From the NCBI RefSeq assembly GCF_014640435.1, contig NZ_BMGY01000039.1, positions 1-39,612 on the forward strand: a DNA stretch of 39,612 nucleotides, in the 5' to 3' direction. Below, in pieces: positions 10,822 through 19,365 of the stretch (position 1 is the stretch's first letter; each line of letters starts with the position of its first letter). Position numbers and translations under genes: made by a program. The DNA is from Hymenobacter frigidus. GTDB lineage: Bacteria; Bacteroidota; Bacteroidia; Cytophagales; Hymenobacteraceae. A model generated the notes under the pieces. The model was not told the DNA's origin. It worked only from the letters and a program-made list of their open reading frames with translations, and did no database searches.

Positions 10822-13800
10822 ATGCTTCCAACCTTATTTTTATCGCTGGCCAGGGCCCTAAAGGCTCCCCGTGCGGCTGGCCGGCTGGCCCGCGCCACGC
10901 TAACGCTGCTGCTGCTACCCGCCGCCGCCATGGCCCACCGCGCCGCCGCCGAAGACGTGCTGGCGCGCCACCTCACGCTGCGGCTGGAAGCCCAAACCGT
11001 GAAAACGGTGCTGGCCACCATCGAAAGCCAAGTTAACACCCACTTTCTCTACAGCGAGCAGTTGATTGGGGCCGGGCGCAAGGTGAGTGTGGCCGTCGTG
11101 GACCAGCCGCTGAGCGGAGTGCTGGAAGCTTTGCTCGCCCCACTAAAAATCAAATACGAAGTGGTGACCAGCGGCATTTTGCTGGCCCCCACCGCCCCGG
11201 CGGCAGCAGCCGACCCCATTCCGGTATCGGGTCGGGTACTGGATGCGGAGGGCCAGCCCATGGCCGGCGCTACCGTGCTGGAGCAAGGCACCAACAACGG
11301 CACGGGCACCGACGGCGAGGGCCGCTTCAATCTGAAAGTACAGCCCGGGGCCACCCTGGTCATTTCAGCCATCGGCTTCAAAAGCCAGCAGCTGGCGGTG
11401 GGCGCACGCACCACGTTTGAGGTGCGGCTGGCGGCCACCGCCACCGACCTGGGCGACGTGGTGGTGGTGGGCTCGCGCGGCTTGCCCCGCACCGACGTGG
11501 AGCGCCCCTCGCCCGTGGACGTGCTCAACGCCAAAGAGCTGCGGGCCACCGGGCAGGTCGATTTGGGCCAGCAGGTGCAGTTCAACTCGCCCTCGTTCAA
11601 CTCGGCCAAAACCGGCGTGAACGGCGTGGCCAACTACGCCGACCCGGCCACCCTGCGCGGCCTCTCGCCCGACCAGGTGCTGGTGCTCGTGGACGGCAAG
11701 CGCCGCCACCAGTTTTCGGCTCTGAACTTGAACGTGACCGTGGGCTCGGGCACGGTGGTGACCGACCTGAACTCGGTGCCCACGCTGGCCGTGGAGCGCA
11801 TTGAGGTGCTGCGCGACGGCGCGGCGGCGCAGTACGGCTCCGACGCCATCGCGGGCGTTATCAACCTGGGCCTGACCAAGAGCACGGGCGTGGCCTCGGC
11901 GCTGTTGCAGTACGGCCTCACGCGGGAGGGCGATGGGGCGCAGTACCTGGCCGGCGCCAACTACGGGGTGAAGCTGGGCAAGGAAAACCCCGGCTATTTC
12001 AACGTAACGCTGCAGTACCAGCGGCAGGAGCAGACCAACCGGAGCGACAACTTCGTGGGCGGCATCTACAGCCCATTCAGCGCCACGCCGGCTACGCTGC
12101 CCGCCACCCCGACCGCCAATCAGCTCGCCAATGAGAACCGGATTCGGGCCGAACGCGGCCGATACCCGCAGGTGGGCCAGCCCTTTCGGGTGGGCGTATA
12201 CGGCAGCAACCAGGCCAACATCTACCAAGGCTTCTACAACTTCGGCCTGCCGGTGGGCGACGGCGGCTGGTCGGTTTATTCCTTCGGCGGCTACTCGCGC
12301 AAGAACATTCTGGCCTACGGTTTCTTTCGCAACGCGCAGCCCAACAACGTCAATTTCAGCCCCCGGCACCTCGACGGCTACCTGCCCGAGCTGCCCGGCC
12401 GCTCCGACGACTACTCGACCGTGGTGGGCGTGCGCCGCAAGCTGGCCGGCGGCTGGAACCTCGATTTCAGCTACGGCTACGGCTACAACTACCTCGACCT
12501 GTTCGCCAACAAAACGGCCAACCCGTCGATGGGCGCGGACTCGCCGACTGATTTTTATGTGGGCCGCAGCACCTTCGGACAAACGACCAATGAATTGAAC
12601 TTGTCGCGCAATTATACGGGGCTCTTTGGCACCAAATCGTTCAACCTGGCTTTTGGCGCCCAAGTGCGCACTGACCAGTTCATCCTAGAGAAGGGCAGCC
12701 CGGAGTCGTACTTCGTGGGGCCGCTGGCCGGCGCCCGGCCGGCCTCGCCCGGCGTTCCGGCCCGCACGGCCAAGGCCACGGGTTCGAGCGGCCGGCCCGG
12801 CATCTCGCCCGACGACGAAACCAACGCCACCCGCCGCAACGTGGGCGTGTACGTGGACGTGGAAAGCGACTTGACGGAGAAGCTGCTGCTGACCTCGGCC
12901 CTGCGCTACGAAAACTACTCCGACTTCGGCTCCAACATCTCGGGCAAAGCCGCCGGCCGCTACAAAATCACCGACGGCGTGGCCCTGCGCGGCTCCGTGA
13001 ACCGCGGCTTTCGGGCGCCTTCCTTGCAGCAGATTGAAAACAGCGTGACCACCTCCACGGTGCAGAACGGTGAGATTGTGCTCACCAAGCAGCTGCGCAG
13101 CAACGACGCCCGCCTGCGCCCGCTTGGCGTGGCCGACACCAAGGCCGAAACGTCGTGGAACTATAGCGCCGGCGTGGCCGCCCGCATCTCCGAGAACCTG
13201 CTCTTCACCGTCGATGCCTACCAGATTGACATCCAGGACCGGGTCATCAACTCCGAGCGGATGGTGCGGACCGACATCAAGGCCCTGCAAACGCCGCCCT
13301 TCGCCAACTTGAACGAAATCCGCTTCTTCACCAACGCCATCAATACGCAGACCCGCGGCATTGATTTGGTGACGACCTACAAGACGGAAATCAACGACCG
13401 CAGCCGCCTGAGCGCCAGCCTGGCCCTGACGTTCAACCGGACCGAGATTTCCAAAATTGGCGACACGCCCGCTGCCCTGCAGGCCGGCACCACCAACCGG
13501 ATTTTGCTGATTGACACGGTGAGCATCGGGCTGATTGAGCGGGCGCAGCCGCGGGAGAAGATTCTGGCCTCGCTCACCTACACCATCGGCAAGTTCAGCA
13601 TCACGCCCCGCGCCTCGTACTTTGGCTCGGTGGTAGCCTTCGAGAAGCCGAACAACATTGCCGCCGTGGCCGCAGTAGGCACGACGCCCGCCACGCCTTT
13701 CCGCTACGTCAAGCACGTCAGCCAGGAGTTCCGCGGCAAGACCATCTTCGATTTGGCCGTGGTGTACAACCCCGTCAAGGCCGTGTCGCTGACCGTGGGT

Positions 13801-13950
13801 GCCAATAATTTCACCAACGTCTATCCCGACAAGGTGGACGCCACCCGCATCGGCAGCTACTCCAACGGCGAGATTCCTTACACCCGCAACGCGGCGCAGT
13901 TCGGCTTTAATGGCGCGTACTATTACACCAACTTAGCGCTGACTTTTTAG
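10822..13950 (+). CDS. TonB-dependent receptor with STN signalling domain
   Basis: This 1042-residue outer-membrane receptor has a signal peptide ending near AAAMA (residue 38). It is followed by an STN/secretin-like domain (about 50-120), a carboxypeptidase-regulatory-like domain (about 134-205), a plug (about 225-350) with VERIEVLRDGAAAQYGSDAIAGVIN, and a 22-strand-type barrel ending in an aromatic residue (NLALTF). The STN domain and the upstream sigma/FecR genes suggest a FecA-like transducer: ligand binding outside would free the sigma factor inside. The ligand cannot be read from sequence; siderophores or other large nutrients are usual. The ATG at 10822 immediately precedes the signal peptide. 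The next gene is separated by a palindrome, so transcription may stop there. Confidence 0.93.
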   Translation: MLPTLFLSLARALKAPRAAGRLARATLTLLLLPAAAMAHRAAAEDVLARHLTLRLEAQTVKTVLATIESQVNTHFLYSEQLIGAGRKVSVAVVDQPLSGVLEALLAPLKIKYEVVTSGILLAPTAPAAAADPIPVSGRVLDAEGQPMAGATVLEQGTNNGTGTDGEGRFNLKVQPGATLVISAIGFKSQQLAVGARTTFEVRLAATATDLGDVVVVGSRGLPRTDVERPSPVDVLNAKELRATGQVDLGQQVQFNSPSFNSAKTGVNGVANYADPATLRGLSPDQVLVLVDGKRRHQFSALNLNVTVGSGTVVTDLNSVPTLAVERIEVLRDGAAAQYGSDAIAGVINLGLTKSTGVASALLQYGLTREGDGAQYLAGANYGVKLGKENPGYFNVTLQYQRQEQTNRSDNFVGGIYSPFSATPATLPATPTANQLANENRIRAERGRYPQVGQPFRVGVYGSNQANIYQGFYNFGLPVGDGGWSVYSFGGYSRKNILAYGFFRNAQPNNVNFSPRHLDGYLPELPGRSDDYSTVVGVRRKLAGGWNLDFSYGYGYNYLDLFANKTANPSMGADSPTDFYVGRSTFGQTTNELNLSRNYTGLFGTKSFNLAFGAQVRTDQFILEKGSPESYFVGPLAGARPASPGVPARTAKATGSSGRPGISPDDETNATRRNVGVYVDVESDLTEKLLLTSALRYENYSDFGSNISGKAAGRYKITDGVALRGSVNRGFRAPSLQQIENSVTTSTVQNGEIVLTKQLRSNDARLRPLGVADTKAETSWNYSAGVAARISENLLFTVDAYQIDIQDRVINSERMVRTDIKALQTPPFANLNEIRFFTNAINTQTRGIDLVTTYKTEINDRSRLSASLALTFNRTEISKIGDTPAALQAGTTNRILLIDTVSIGLIERAQPREKILASLTYTIGKFSITPRASYFGSVVAFEKPNNIAAVAAVGTTPATPFRYVKHVSQEFRGKTIFDLAVVYNPVKAVSLTVGANNFTNVYPDKVDATRIGSYSNGEIPYTRNAAQFGFNGAYYYTNLALTF

Positions 13951-13968
13951 GAAGCGGTAATAAATCAA

Positions 13969-14070
13969 AACGTCATGCTCATCTGGCGTCCGCGCAGTCG
14001 AAGCATCTCTACCGCTTCGATTGGATTACTACCGAGGTAAAGATGCTTCGACAGGCTCAGCATGACGTTC
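13969..14070. repeat. REP-like palindrome after the TonB receptor
   Basis: ACGTCATGCTCATCTGG on the left and GCTCAGCATGACGT on the right form the ends of an imperfect palindrome with inner arms GTCGAAGCATCT / AGATGCTTCGAC. It shares the TCATGC...GCATCT core with the copies at 720-809 and 31607-31713. It fills the 156-bp gap before the AEC permease. Confidence 0.8.
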
Positions 14071-14106
14071 TTTTCTACTGTTTCATCCTGACCTCACCCT
14101 CACCCC

Positions 14107-15015
14107 ATGACCAATCTCGTCCTGCTGCTGGTGTGCCTGGCGGCGGGGGCGGCGCTGCGGCACTGGCAGGTGGTGCCGCCGGGCGCGCACGCGGTGCTCA
14201 ACCAAGTGCTGCTGGCGGTGCTGTTGCCGGCCCTCACGTTTCTGCACTTGGCGGAGGCGCAATTTGACCAGCGGTTTTTGCTACCCATGCTCATGCCCTG
14301 GCTGATTTTTGGGGTGGGCTGGGCGTTCTTCGCGGCGGTGGGCAAGTGGCTGGCCCTGCCCCGGGGCACGGTGGGGGCCCTCATTCTCACCGGCGGCATC
14401 AGCAGCGTGTCGTTCGTTGGCTTCCCCATTTTTGAGCTGCTCTACGGCAAGGCCGGATTGGAAATGGGCCTGGTGATGAGTCTGGCCGGGTCGATTTTGA
14501 TTTGCGTGACGCTGGGCGTGGTGGTGGGGTCGTGGTACGGGGCGGCCCGGCCCTCGTGGCGCGCCATGGGGGCCAACGTGCTGCGCTTTCCGCCGTTTCT
14601 GGCCTTCGTGCTGGCGGTGGGGGCCAACGCCCTGGGCTACCAGCATCCTGCCCTGGTGCGCGGCGTGCTCGAGAAGCTGAGCGCGCCGTTTCCGGTCATC
14701 GCCCTGCTCTCGGTGGGCCTGCAGCTGCAGCTGACGGTGCCCAAGTCGCGGGCCCGGCTGCTCAGCATCGGCCTGGCCTACAAGCTGCTGCTGGCCCCGG
14801 TGCTGGTGTGGGCCGTGTACCGCGGCCTGGCCCAGCAGCACGGGCCGGCGGTGGACCTGTGCATCGTCGGGGCCGCCATCGGCCCCATGAACACCGCCGG
14901 CACCATCGCCGACCGGTACGGCCTCGACCCGCCCCTGGCCGCCCAAATGGTGGGCCTGGGCATTCCGCTCTCGCTCCCGCTGCTGGCCCTGCTGGGCTGG
15001 TGGCTCACGCGGTGA
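14107..15015 (+). CDS. AEC-family (auxin efflux carrier-type) permease
   Basis: A 302-residue membrane protein with about ten transmembrane segments. It has the AEC features of a Gly/Ser-rich first-half motif (GGISSVSFVGFPIFELLYG) and a repeated second-half motif (GAAIGPMNTAGTIADRYG), with five helices before and after. Family members move small carboxylates such as malate or malonate, or auxin in plants; the substrate here is unknown. The ATG at 14107 follows the repeat and directly enters the first helix (NLVLLLVCLAAGAALRHW). The next gene, dctA, starts 96 bp later on the same strand; both transport organic acids by family, so co-expression is plausible. Confidence 0.85.
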   Translation: MTNLVLLLVCLAAGAALRHWQVVPPGAHAVLNQVLLAVLLPALTFLHLAEAQFDQRFLLPMLMPWLIFGVGWAFFAAVGKWLALPRGTVGALILTGGISSVSFVGFPIFELLYGKAGLEMGLVMSLAGSILICVTLGVVVGSWYGAARPSWRAMGANVLRFPPFLAFVLAVGANALGYQHPALVRGVLEKLSAPFPVIALLSVGLQLQLTVPKSRARLLSIGLAYKLLLAPVLVWAVYRGLAQQHGPAVDLCIVGAAIGPMNTAGTIADRYGLDPPLAAQMVGLGIPLSLPLLALLGWWLTR

Positions 15016-15111
15016 CGAACCGGGCCGGAGCTTAATTTCCCCGCTGGCGGGCACTGCGCCACCCGGCCGCCCCAGCTCCATCCTTATTCTGCTACTTCAC
15101 GCTCGTTACTT

Positions 15112-16440
15112 ATGAACTTCAAAAAAATCACTCAGAACCTGACCCTGTGGGTGCTGCTGGCCATTGTGGCGGGAGCACTGCTGGGCCACTTCGAGCCCGC
15201 CACCGCCGTGAAGATGGAGTTTTTGGGCAAGCGCTTCATTGAGGTGGTGAAGCTGTTCATCAACCCCATCATTTTCCTCACCATCACGCTCGGCATCAGC
15301 ACGATGGGCGACCTCAAAAAGGTGGGCCGCATCGGGGGCAAGGCCCTGCTGTATTTTGAAGTGGTGACCACCCTGGCCCTGTTCATCGGGGTGGCGGTGG
15401 CGGCGCTGGTGCGGCCCGGCGACGGCGTGTCGGTGGGCAAGCTCAGCACCGACAAAGTGGGTGAGTTCACCAAGCGGGCGGGCGATTTTTCGTGGGGTCA
15501 CTTCCTCGCCGACAACCTTACCCTGCAGGTCCTCATCATCGCCATCGTGCTGGGCGTGGTGCTGAGCAAATACGCCGGCCGCAAGCCCATCATTCACTTC
15601 CTCAAGGGCGCGTCGAAATACGTGTTCCGGGGGCTGCACTTCGTGATGCTGCTGGCGCCCATCGGGGCGTTTGGGGGCATGGCTTTCACCATCGGCAAGT
15701 ACGGCATTGCCACGCTGCTGCCGCTGGGCAAGCTCATGGTGACGGTGTACCTGACCATGGCGGTGTTTATTTTTCTGGTGCTGGGGGCCATTTTGCGCTC
15801 CTGCAACATCGGCATGTGGTCGTTTTTGAAGTACATCAAGAAGGAGCTGCTGATTGTGCTCGGCACCTCCTCGTCGGAGGCCGGCCTGCCGGGCCTGATG
15901 GAAAAGCTCGAGAACATGGGCTGTGCCCAGCCGGTAGTGGGGCTGGTGGTGCCCACCGGCTACTCGTTTAACCTGGACGGCACCACGATTTACCTCTCGC
16001 TGGCCACGTTGTTTCTGGCCCAGGTGTTCCACGTCGAACTCTCCGGGGGCCAGATTCTAACCATGATGGGCATTCTCATGGTCACGAGCAAGGGCGCGGC
16101 CGGGGTGGCGGGCAGCGGCTTTGTGGTGCTGGCCAGCACGCTCACGGCCATGAAGGTGATTCCCGTGGAAGGGCTGGCCCTGCTGCTGGGCGTGGACCGG
16201 TTTATGTCGGAAGCGCGTTCCATCACCAATTTCATCGGCAACGGGGTGGCCACCATTTTCCTGGCCCACAACGAAGGGGCCCTGGACCACGACATGGCCG
16301 CCGATGCCCTGGGCAAGCGCCTGAAGCCCCTGCGCTTCCGCCGGCGGGGCCTCACCAGCGGCGAGTACCTGGGCGAAGTAGCCGAGCAAGTGGCCGAAGC
16401 CGAGGAGCGAGCGGCCGAGAAATCGGCCCCGCGCCCCTAG
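15112..16440 (+). CDS. dctA: C4-dicarboxylate/proton (sodium) symporter DctA
   Basis: This DAACS-family symporter takes up succinate, fumarate and malate across the inner membrane. The 442-residue protein shows the family core: the serine-rich re-entrant motif GTSSSEAGLPGLMEKLE, then VVPTGYSFNLDGTTIYL, then the substrate-site helix ending VDRFMSEARSITNFIGN. The N terminus (NFKKITQNLTLWVLLAIVAG) is the usual first helix, which supports the ATG at 15112. The C-terminal tail after residue 410 is Glu/Ala-rich. The molybdate permease gene begins 64 bp downstream on the same strand. Confidence 0.93.
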   Translation: MNFKKITQNLTLWVLLAIVAGALLGHFEPATAVKMEFLGKRFIEVVKLFINPIIFLTITLGISTMGDLKKVGRIGGKALLYFEVVTTLALFIGVAVAALVRPGDGVSVGKLSTDKVGEFTKRAGDFSWGHFLADNLTLQVLIIAIVLGVVLSKYAGRKPIIHFLKGASKYVFRGLHFVMLLAPIGAFGGMAFTIGKYGIATLLPLGKLMVTVYLTMAVFIFLVLGAILRSCNIGMWSFLKYIKKELLIVLGTSSSEAGLPGLMEKLENMGCAQPVVGLVVPTGYSFNLDGTTIYLSLATLFLAQVFHVELSGGQILTMMGILMVTSKGAAGVAGSGFVVLASTLTAMKVIPVEGLALLLGVDRFMSEARSITNFIGNGVATIFLAHNEGALDHDMAADALGKRLKPLRFRRRGLTSGEYLGEVAEQVAEAEERAAEKSAPRP

Positions 16441-16504
16441 CCGCCGGTCCCGCGCTCGCAGCCGCCCCCGCTGCCCGACCTTTGCCCGGCCAACCCCGCT
16501 CGCC

Positions 16505-17692
16505 GTGCTCCCCTCCTCCCCAATTCAAACCGAACCCCGCCCCCCGTCCCGCCGCCCGCCCCTTCGCTTCGACCGCAACGAGGTGGCCGGCGCGTTTGGC
16601 GACCTCGGCACCGATTTGCCGCTGCTCATCGGCGTCATCGCGGCCTCGGGCGTGGACAGCGCCGGGGTGCTCATCATGTTCGGGCTGATGCAGGTATTTT
16701 CCGGGCTTTGGTACCGGATGCCCATGCCCGTGCAGCCGCTCAAGGCGTTCGCGGCGCTGGTTATTGCCCAGAAAATCCCCGGCCGCATCATTTTCGGAGG
16801 TGGGCTGGCCATTGGCATCAGCATGTTTTTCCTGTCGGTAACCGGGCTGATTGATGCGCTGGCGCGGCTGGTGCCCAAGCCGGTGGTGCGCGGCATCCAG
16901 TTCGGGCTGGCCCTGCAGCTAGCCACGCTGGCGCTCACCAAGTATGTGGGCTCGGATGGCGCGGCCGGCTACGCGCTGGCGGCGGCGGCTTTCACCGTCA
17001 CGGTGCTGCTGTTTGGCAACCGGCGCTGGCCGGCGGCGCTCATCGTCATTGCGCTGGGCGTGGCGTATGCGCTGGTATTCAAGCTCGATTTGGCTACGGC
17101 GGAGCGGGCCGTGGGCCTGCACCTGCCCACCTGGCACCTGCCCCAAACGGCCGATATTCTCACCGGGGCCGTGCTGCTGGCGCTGCCCCAGATTCCGCTG
17201 TCGCTCGGCAATTCCATTCTGGCCACCAGGCAGGTGGTGCACGACCATTTCCCCGAACGCCAGCTCAGCGTCCGGCAAATCAGCTTCACCTACGCCCTGA
17301 TGAACTTAGTGAACCCGTTTCTGGGCGGCTTTCCGGTCTGCCACGGCTCGGGCGGCCTGGTGGGGCACTACGCGTTTGGGGCGCGCACGGGCGGCTCGGC
17401 GGTCATCTACGGCGGCATTTTTCTGGTGATGGGCCTGTTTTTCAGCCAGGGATTTGCCGAAGTGGTGCAGATTTTTCCGCTGCCGGTGCTGGGCGTGCTG
17501 CTGCTGTTTGAGGCGCTGTCGCTGGCCACGCTGCTGCGCGACATCAGCGGCGAGCGGCGCGATTTGCTGGTGTCGCTGCTGGTGGGCCTGCTCTGCGCCG
17601 GCCTGCCGTATGGCTACCTCGTGGGCCTGCTGGTGGGCACGGCCGTGTACTACGCCATGCAGCGCGGCTGGGTGGGGCTGGGGAAATTTTAG
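16505..17692 (+). CDS. MOT1-type molybdate (sulfate-permease-like) transporter
   Basis: This 395-residue membrane protein has the two MOT1 signatures: GAFGDLGTDLPLL at residues 29-41, and a second near residue 280 reading FPVCHGSGGLVGHYAFGAR. About ten hydrophobic segments are present and there is no STAS domain, as in the MOT1 branch of SulP relatives. The best studied members are high-affinity molybdate importers of algae and plants; bacterial members are annotated as putative sulfate/molybdate transporters. The GTG at 16505 is the only start that keeps the first signature within a normal N terminus. Together with the Moco genes 5-11 kb away and the fdhF-like enzyme, molybdate uptake is the favoured role. 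Confidence 0.83.
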   Translation: MLPSSPIQTEPRPPSRRPPLRFDRNEVAGAFGDLGTDLPLLIGVIAASGVDSAGVLIMFGLMQVFSGLWYRMPMPVQPLKAFAALVIAQKIPGRIIFGGGLAIGISMFFLSVTGLIDALARLVPKPVVRGIQFGLALQLATLALTKYVGSDGAAGYALAAAAFTVTVLLFGNRRWPAALIVIALGVAYALVFKLDLATAERAVGLHLPTWHLPQTADILTGAVLLALPQIPLSLGNSILATRQVVHDHFPERQLSVRQISFTYALMNLVNPFLGGFPVCHGSGGLVGHYAFGARTGGSAVIYGGIFLVMGLFFSQGFAEVVQIFPLPVLGVLLLFEALSLATLLRDISGERRDLLVSLLVGLLCAGLPYGYLVGLLVGTAVYYAMQRGWVGLGKF

Positions 17693-17761
17693 CGGTAGCA
17701 CAACGCTTTAGCTGGTGCCGATTGGCACTTTCGACACCAGCTGAAGCCTGGGCTACGCCGC
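17691..17761. repeat. Palindrome spanning the stop codons of convergent genes
   Basis: Left part GCGGTAGC...GCTTTAGCTGGTG and right part CACCAGCTGAAGC...GCTACGCCGC pair with small bulges around an 18-nt loop. The permease stop (17690-17692) touches the left arm and the thioesterase stop (17753-17755) lies in the right arm. It may act as a bidirectional terminator, although no T-run follows. Confidence 0.7.
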
Positions 17762-18142
17762 CAATATTCGCACGGGCCGTTTGTGCTCGTCGACCGCGAC
17801 GAAGGTAAAAAGACCCGTGACGGCCTTGTGGCGGTCCTCGGAGTACATCTGCTCCACAAATAGCTCGACGCGCACCTTGAGGCTGGTTTTCCCCACGTGC
17901 TCGATGCTGGCCACCAGCTCAACCAGGGAGCCGCCGGGAATGGGATGCGTGAAATCGACCCGCTCGGAGGACACCGTCACCATTTTCAGACGCGAAAACC
18001 GCGTGGCCGCGATGAAAGCCACCTCGTCCATGAGCATGAGCGTGGTGCCGCCAAACAACGTATCGTAGTGATTGGTGGTGTTGGGAAATACGGCTTTGAA
18101 GATGCGCGTTTCGGCGCGGGCAATGCGGTCGGCAAGTAGCAT
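17753..18142 (-). CDS. Hotdog-fold acyl-CoA thioesterase (YciA/ACOT type)
   Basis: A 129-residue single hotdog domain with the family pattern NHYDTLFGGTTLMLMDEVA; the Asp after LM is the probable catalytic or base residue. The segment SSERVDFTHPIPGGSLVELVA matches the second conserved block. Family enzymes hydrolyse short- and medium-chain acyl-CoA in the cytoplasm as homohexamers or similar. The ATG at 18142 starts MLLADRIARAETR, a normal N terminus. Upstream on this strand are a 31-codon ORF and a cobalamin riboswitch with its own -7 box, so the mRNA leader would be about 380 nt. B12 control of such a gene would be unexpected. Confidence 0.88.
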   Translation of the reverse strand: MLLADRIARAETRIFKAVFPNTTNHYDTLFGGTTLMLMDEVAFIAATRFSRLKMVTVSSERVDFTHPIPGGSLVELVASIEHVGKTSLKVRVELFVEQMYSEDRHKAVTGLFTFVAVDEHKRPVRILAA

Positions 18143-18197
18143 GAGTTGGGGTAAAACAGGGTGAAAATGGCCCTCTGCCTGATTTCAAGCCCCGTTT

Positions 18198-18293
18198 TCA
18201 GTAGCCGACCACCGGCCGCACCACGCCACAGCTGCGCCTAGGGCGCAGCGGCACGGCACCGCCGATGCCAGCCCCAAAGCGCGAGGGCAGCAT
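18198..18293 (-). CDS. Possible 31-codon leader ORF behind the cobalamin riboswitch
   Basis: An ATG at 18293 lies 12 bases past the last conserved aptamer segment. It opens a frame of 31 codons beginning MLPSRFGAGIGG and ending CGVVRPVVGY before TGA. Third codon positions are mostly G or C, as in real genes here. A hairpin (8-bp stem, CTGCGCC/GGCGCAG, 18230-18248) sits inside it. There is no clear Shine-Dalgarno site and I do not recognise the peptide. It could be a leader peptide, a small protein under B12 control, or a chance frame in a GC-rich leader. Confidence 0.35.
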   Translation of the reverse strand: MLPSRFGAGIGGAVPLRPRRSCGVVRPVVGY

Positions 18294-18294
18294 C

Positions 18295-18500
18295 ACTCGG
18301 CGGCCGGCAGGTCTCCTGACTTATTTCGGGCCGGCCCCGTCCTTCTCGGTCCGCCGGGGCGGGCCAATGGGCTTGTGTGGGGCGGCCTGTTCCGACGTAT
18401 TAGGCCGGGAAACTCACAGTAGCGCGTCTGTTCGGGAGTTGCACCCGATTCCCTCTTAATTCCCGTCGGCGCCAAAGCCCCGGCCGGAAACCGTCCGCTG
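18295..18500 (-). ncRNA. Cobalamin riboswitch (B12 element)
   Basis: Read on the minus strand, the region shows the ordered conserved parts of the B12 aptamer: GGGAATCGGGTGCAACTCCC (about 18435-18454), then CTACTGTGAG near 18413-18422, then after the P6-region stems the B12-box end AGTCAGGAGACCTGCC (18321-18306). Outer stem halves rich in GGCCGG / CCGGCC close it. It should bind adenosyl- or related cobalamin and repress downstream genes. The next genes on this strand are the 31-codon ORF and the thioesterase. No U-tract terminator is seen, so control of translation is more likely than attenuation. Confidence 0.9.
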
Positions 18501-18532
18501 ATTGAAGGAAATCAAACCAAGAACCAACAGAA

Positions 18533-18540
18533 CGAAGGTA
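18533..18540 (-). promoter_or_regulatory. Putative -7 box for the riboswitch transcript
   Basis: The minus strand reads TACCTTCG, one base off TAnnTTTG, about 35 bp before the aptamer begins. A TTG about 22 bp further upstream may be the -33 element. This makes the riboswitch independent of the SDR gene that ends at 18570. Confidence 0.4.
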
Positions 18541-18569
18541 CGGGATGGAGTCGGTCGCTCACCAAGCCC

Positions 18570-19361
18570 TTACAGCAGCGAGCGAATCCAGCCGCCATCA
18601 ACCGGCACCGACGTACCCGTGATGTAGCTGGCCCGCTCCGAGCACAGAAACGCGGCCAGCGCCGCAAACTCCCGCGGCTCGCCCAGGCGGCGCATCGGGA
18701 TTTCGGCTTCCCAGCGGGCCGTGGCGTCGGCCGCCGAAATACCTTCCCGCGCCGCCGCCGCCTCGGCCAGGCTCACCACGCGCTCGGTGCGGGTGTAGCC
18801 GGGCAGGATGTTGTTGACGGTGATGCCGAACGGGGCCACTTCGGTTGCCAGCGTACGGGCCATGCCCGTCACGGCCGCCCGCAAGCTGTTGGAAAGCATC
18901 AGATTGGCCACCGGCTGCTTCACCGAAATGGACGTGATGTTGAGAATGCGGCCCCAACCCTGGGCTTTCATGCCGGGCAGCACGGCGCGGGTCAGCTCCA
19001 CCACGCTGGTGAGGAGCAGGTGGGTGGCAGCCTGCCATATTTCCGGGCTCAGGGCGTCGAAGGTGCCGGCGGGCGGGCCGCCCGCGTTGGTCACCAGCAC
19101 GTCTACGCGGCCGAACCGGGCCAGCGCGGCCTGCACCACGCGGGCCACGTCGGCGGGCTCGGCCACGTTGGCGGCAATGCCCAGCACGGGCACGCCATGG
19201 GCTTTCTCGATGGCGGCACAGGTGGCTTGCAGCTCGTCGTTGCCGCGGGCGCACAGCACCAGCGACGCGCCTTCGGCGGCCAGCTCTTCGGCCACGGCGC
19301 GGCCCAGGCCCTTGCTGGCCGCGGCTACCAGGGCTATTTTTCCATTCAGTCCGAGGTCCAT
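18570..19361 (-). CDS. SDR-family oxidoreductase with altered catalytic residues
   Basis: This 263-residue Rossmann protein has the glycine-rich cofactor motif AAASKGLG (13-20), the NAGG motif at 92-95 and the C-terminal TGTSVPVDGGW typical of classical SDRs such as FabG-like reductases. The catalytic Ser is probably Ser144, but the YxxxK pair is replaced: the aligned segment LSNSLRAAV puts Ser157 and Arg161 there. Such divergent members exist and their reactions are uncertain. The ATG at 19361 lies 4 bp after the cupin stop, so the two genes form an operon with the cupin first. NAD(P)-linked reduction is possible but unproven. Confidence 0.88.
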   Translation of the reverse strand: MDLGLNGKIALVAAASKGLGRAVAEELAAEGASLVLCARGNDELQATCAAIEKAHGVPVLGIAANVAEPADVARVVQAALARFGRVDVLVTNAGGPPAGTFDALSPEIWQAATHLLLTSVVELTRAVLPGMKAQGWGRILNITSISVKQPVANLMLSNSLRAAVTGMARTLATEVAPFGITVNNILPGYTRTERVVSLAEAAAAREGISAADATARWEAEIPMRRLGEPREFAALAAFLCSERASYITGTSVPVDGGWIRSLL

Positions 19362-19365
19362 GAGG

